DNA of 7,418 nt from a bacterium. GTDB taxonomy: Bacteria; UBA9089; CG2-30-40-21. Location: contig JAHIZN010000032.1 of the NCBI GenBank assembly GCA_018814245.1, positions 1 to 7,418 on the forward strand, written 5' to 3'. Under the pieces are notes generated by a model. It did no database searches, had not been told where the DNA came from, and worked only from the letters and a program-made list of their open reading frames with translations. Both the position numbers and the translations under genes were made by a program. Positions 6,397 to 7,418 of this stretch are shown here, piece after piece; within the stretch, counting starts at the first letter, position 1; every line of letters starts with the position of its first letter.

Positions 6397-6894
6397 CAAA
6401 TTCTTAACATTATCTAATCCATCAATAACCTCTTTCACCAATTTATCAGCCATCTCAGTATTGATAGATCCCTCAATAATCCTTGAGGCACATAATACAG
6501 ACAATCCCGAAACCTCTTTATGTAATTCAACCACAGCCTTTTTCCGCTCCAACTCTATCTCTAATGACGCTTTTTGCAACATTAGGTTTGATTCTTTTCT
6601 TGCCTCATCAATTATTTCCTGCTTACTTTCTTCGGCTGTCTTTATTGCCTGTTGAATAATGGCATTTGTCTTGCCAGTCAACTCATTTATCTGATTCTGA
6701 TACCCTTTCTTCATATCCTCTAATCCAGACTTTGTATCCTCTATACCCTTATATTCATCCCTGATTTGAGTGCTTCTTGCATCCAGTAAACCAACTATGG
6801 GCTTAAAAAGCAATTTTGTTAAAACTATCAAAAGTATCATGAAAAAGCATAATTGAACCAGGAAAATCTGCCAACTAATATGTAGTCCTTCCAT
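6391..6894 (-). CDS. atpF: F1Fo ATP synthase subunit b
   Basis: Subunit b anchors the peripheral stalk in the membrane and runs up to delta as a long helical dimer. The 167-residue protein has a short N-terminus, one hydrophobic segment at about residues 9-30, and then a long charged, helical, coiled-coil region from about 35 to 130. This is the standard b layout and length. Only one b gene is present, arguing against the b/b' heterodimer of phototrophs. A frame opening 54 bases earlier exists, but its first codons lie in the atpE-atpF hairpin. The ATG at 6892-6894 has a strong GGAGGT about twelve bases upstream and puts the membrane helix at the usual place, so I chose it. The last codons and stop are embedded in a palindromic repeat. 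Confidence 0.95.
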   Translation of the reverse strand: MEGLHISWQIFLVQLCFFMILLIVLTKLLFKPIVGLLDARSTQIRDEYKGIEDTKSGLEDMKKGYQNQINELTGKTNAIIQQAIKTAEESKQEIIDEARKESNLMLQKASLEIELERKKAVVELHKEVSGLSVLCASRIIEGSINTEMADKLVKEVIDGLDNVKNLV

Positions 6895-6919
6895 TTTTAT
6901 TTTATAACCTCCGTGAAAT

Positions 6920-6951
6920 TGGGTGCAGGAGATAACAAGCCCCTGCACCCA
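6920..6951 (-). promoter_or_regulatory. Intercistronic hairpin between atpE and atpF
   Basis: A perfect 10-bp stem (6920-6929 with 6942-6951, core GGGTGCAGG/CCTGCACCC) with a 12-base loop occupies almost the whole gap between the atpE stop and the atpF ribosome binding site. No U-run follows, so full termination is unlikely. Subunit c is needed in many more copies than b, and a stem at this point could protect an upstream atpE transcript end or slow read-through. The loop side GGGGCTTGT resembles the GCAGGGCTTGTCCCTGC stem at 5679-5695, so it may equally be a repeat of that family. Confidence 0.6.
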
Positions 6952-6956
6952 TCTAA

Positions 6957-7232
6957 TTAATGAGCTACTGCAGTAAATATACTGGCAAACGGATTGGCAA
7001 AGAGCAATATCAAGGAAACAGCCAAGGCATAAAGCACTAATGTTTCCATGATTGCTAATCCAAGAATAAACGGTACCATTATCTTACCTGTTGCCTCAGG
7101 CTGTCGAGCAATCCCTTCAACTGCCTTGCCTGTAGCAATACCCTGACCAATTCCAGGACCTATAGTTGCTATCCCGACTCCAAAAGCTGCTGCAAGTACA
7201 GTTAAAGCATAAAAATACGCATTCTCCATCAT
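6957..7232 (-). CDS. atpE: F1Fo ATP synthase subunit c, possibly sodium-binding
   Basis: Subunit c is a two-helix hairpin that forms the membrane rotor ring and carries the coupling ion. The protein is 91 residues. Helix 1 contains GVGIATIGPGIGQG, the polar loop is ARQPEA, and helix 2 contains MET followed by LYALAVSLILLFANPF. The ion-binding carboxylate is Glu 63, and Gln 30, Thr 64 and Tyr 68 fill the positions that bind sodium in Ilyobacter-type c-rings (Gln32, Glu65, Ser66, Tyr70). Proton-type rings of chloroplasts and cyanobacteria also have Gln, Glu and Tyr but have Ala in place of Ser/Thr. A GTG at 7236-7238 is in frame, but the AAGGGG signal is too close to it; the ATG at 7230-7232 has correct spacing, with a second ATG right after. 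It is the first ATP synthase gene of the cluster here; atpB is not seen upstream. Confidence 0.95.
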   Translation of the reverse strand: MMENAYFYALTVLAAAFGVGIATIGPGIGQGIATGKAVEGIARQPEATGKIMVPFILGLAIMETLVLYALAVSLILLFANPFASIFTAVAH

Positions 7233-7250
7233 CCACACCCCCCTTGATAA

Positions 7251-7278
7251 AATTAAAAATTATGAATTAAAAATTATG
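7251..7278. repeat. Tandem 14-bp direct repeat upstream of atpE
   Basis: AATTAAAAATTATG is repeated twice without a gap (7251-7264 and 7265-7278). It lies just before the atpE ribosome binding site in the likely 5' leader. It is followed at 7278-7290 by GGTAACTACTCAG, which matches the inner arm of the 5514-5772 element (5561-5573) at 12 of 13 bases. I found no convincing minus-strand promoter in 7239-7418, so the atp transcript may begin further upstream. Confidence 0.7.
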
Positions 7279-7351
7279 GTAACTACTCAGCTATTGTTAT
7301 TTCATACACATTTTGAATCAACCAAAAATCTCTGAGAAATGAAATTATTGC

Positions 7352-7380
7352 TTGCATTTTAAGATAAAATGTGCTATATT
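7352..7380 (+). promoter_or_regulatory. Predicted sigma-70-type promoter pointing rightwards out of the window
   Basis: A -35-like TTGCAT (7352-7357) is separated by exactly 17 bases from a -10-like TATATT (7375-7380), which is preceded by TGC, giving an extended -10 (TGnTATATT). It reads away from the ATP synthase genes. The predicted transcription start is at about 7387-7388, on or next to an ATG. The match is good but based on sequence only. Confidence 0.5.
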
Positions 7381-7389
7381 GTTGCACAT
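7369..7389 (+). promoter_or_regulatory. Operator-like palindrome over the -10 box
   Basis: ATGTGC (7369-7374) and GCACAT (7384-7389) form a 6-bp inverted repeat with a nine-base spacer that contains the whole -10 hexamer. The right arm runs into the ATG at 7388. This is a typical place for a repressor site, most simply for autoregulation of the gene that starts here. The repressor is unknown. Confidence 0.4.
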
Positions 7390-7418
7390 GGGAGATCAGA
7401 TAGTTACACTCACACAAA
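7388..7418 (+). CDS. Start of a possible leaderless gene, cut by the window edge
   Basis: An ATG at 7388-7390 opens a frame reading MGDQIVTLTQ to the end of the window. It begins seven bases after the predicted -10 box, so a transcript from that promoter would start at or beside the ATG and have no ribosome binding site. Ten codons are too few to identify a family. It would be divergent from atpE, and its existence rests on the promoter context and the open frame. Confidence 0.3.
   Translation, partial: MGDQIVTLTQ

Noticed and set aside
6895..6948. Upstream extension of atpF by 18 codons
   Set aside because: It would start inside the atpE-atpF hairpin and move the membrane helix away from the N-terminus; the internal ATG is preceded by GGAGGT.
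7233..7238. GTG start for atpE
   Set aside because: The AAGGGG signal is almost adjacent to the GTG, whereas it is correctly spaced for the ATG two codons later.

Overview
This is an F-type ATP synthase locus from a bacterium of low to moderate GC content. All confident genes are on the minus strand, so the cluster reads from right to left: atpE (c), atpF (b), atpH (delta), atpA (alpha), then a two-gene PIN-nuclease module, then atpG (gamma) and atpD (beta). There is a single b gene with no b' copy, gamma shows no obvious chloroplast-type regulatory insert, and almost every gene has a strong Shine-Dalgarno sequence. The intergenic DNA is full of short palindromic repeats of the 'CCGCAGAGACGCAGAG' and 'GTAGAGACGCAA' type. 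I associate these with uncultivated environmental lineages, but I cannot name a phylum from sequence alone.

Layout from left to right. Positions 1-217 hold no gene but a dense set of nested inverted repeats, in the place where atpC (epsilon) usually follows atpD. atpD lies at 218-1615. A repeat-filled spacer (1616-1906) separates it from atpG (1907-2776), whose stop codon lies inside a palindrome. A second copy of that palindrome sits just upstream of atpG at 2846-2873. Positions 3076-3737 hold a PIN-domain protein and a 71-residue partner in a four-base stop/start overlap, on the same strand as the ATP synthase genes. An AT-rich spacer (3738-3949) leads to atpA (3950-5491). The atpA-atpH gap is filled by a roughly 259-bp nested inverted-repeat element (5514-5772). 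atpH (5786-6337), atpF (6391-6894) and atpE (6957-7232) follow, with a hairpin in each of the two gaps between them. At the far right, a good plus-strand promoter with a palindrome over its -10 box points out of the window into what may be a leaderless gene.

How it works together. alpha, beta and gamma (with epsilon, not seen here) form the F1 catalytic head and rotor stalk. delta and b form the peripheral stalk. c forms the membrane rotor ring. Genes for subunit a (atpB) and epsilon (atpC) are not in the window, so the enzyme cannot be completed from these genes alone. The c subunit has the Gln/Glu/Thr/Tyr set seen at sodium-binding c-ring sites, so sodium coupling is possible but unproven. 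The alpha subunit has an altered P-loop at its non-catalytic nucleotide site.

Most notable are the PIN module between atpA and atpG, the apparent lack of a normal start codon for the PIN gene, and palindromic elements in almost every gap of an operon that is normally compact.
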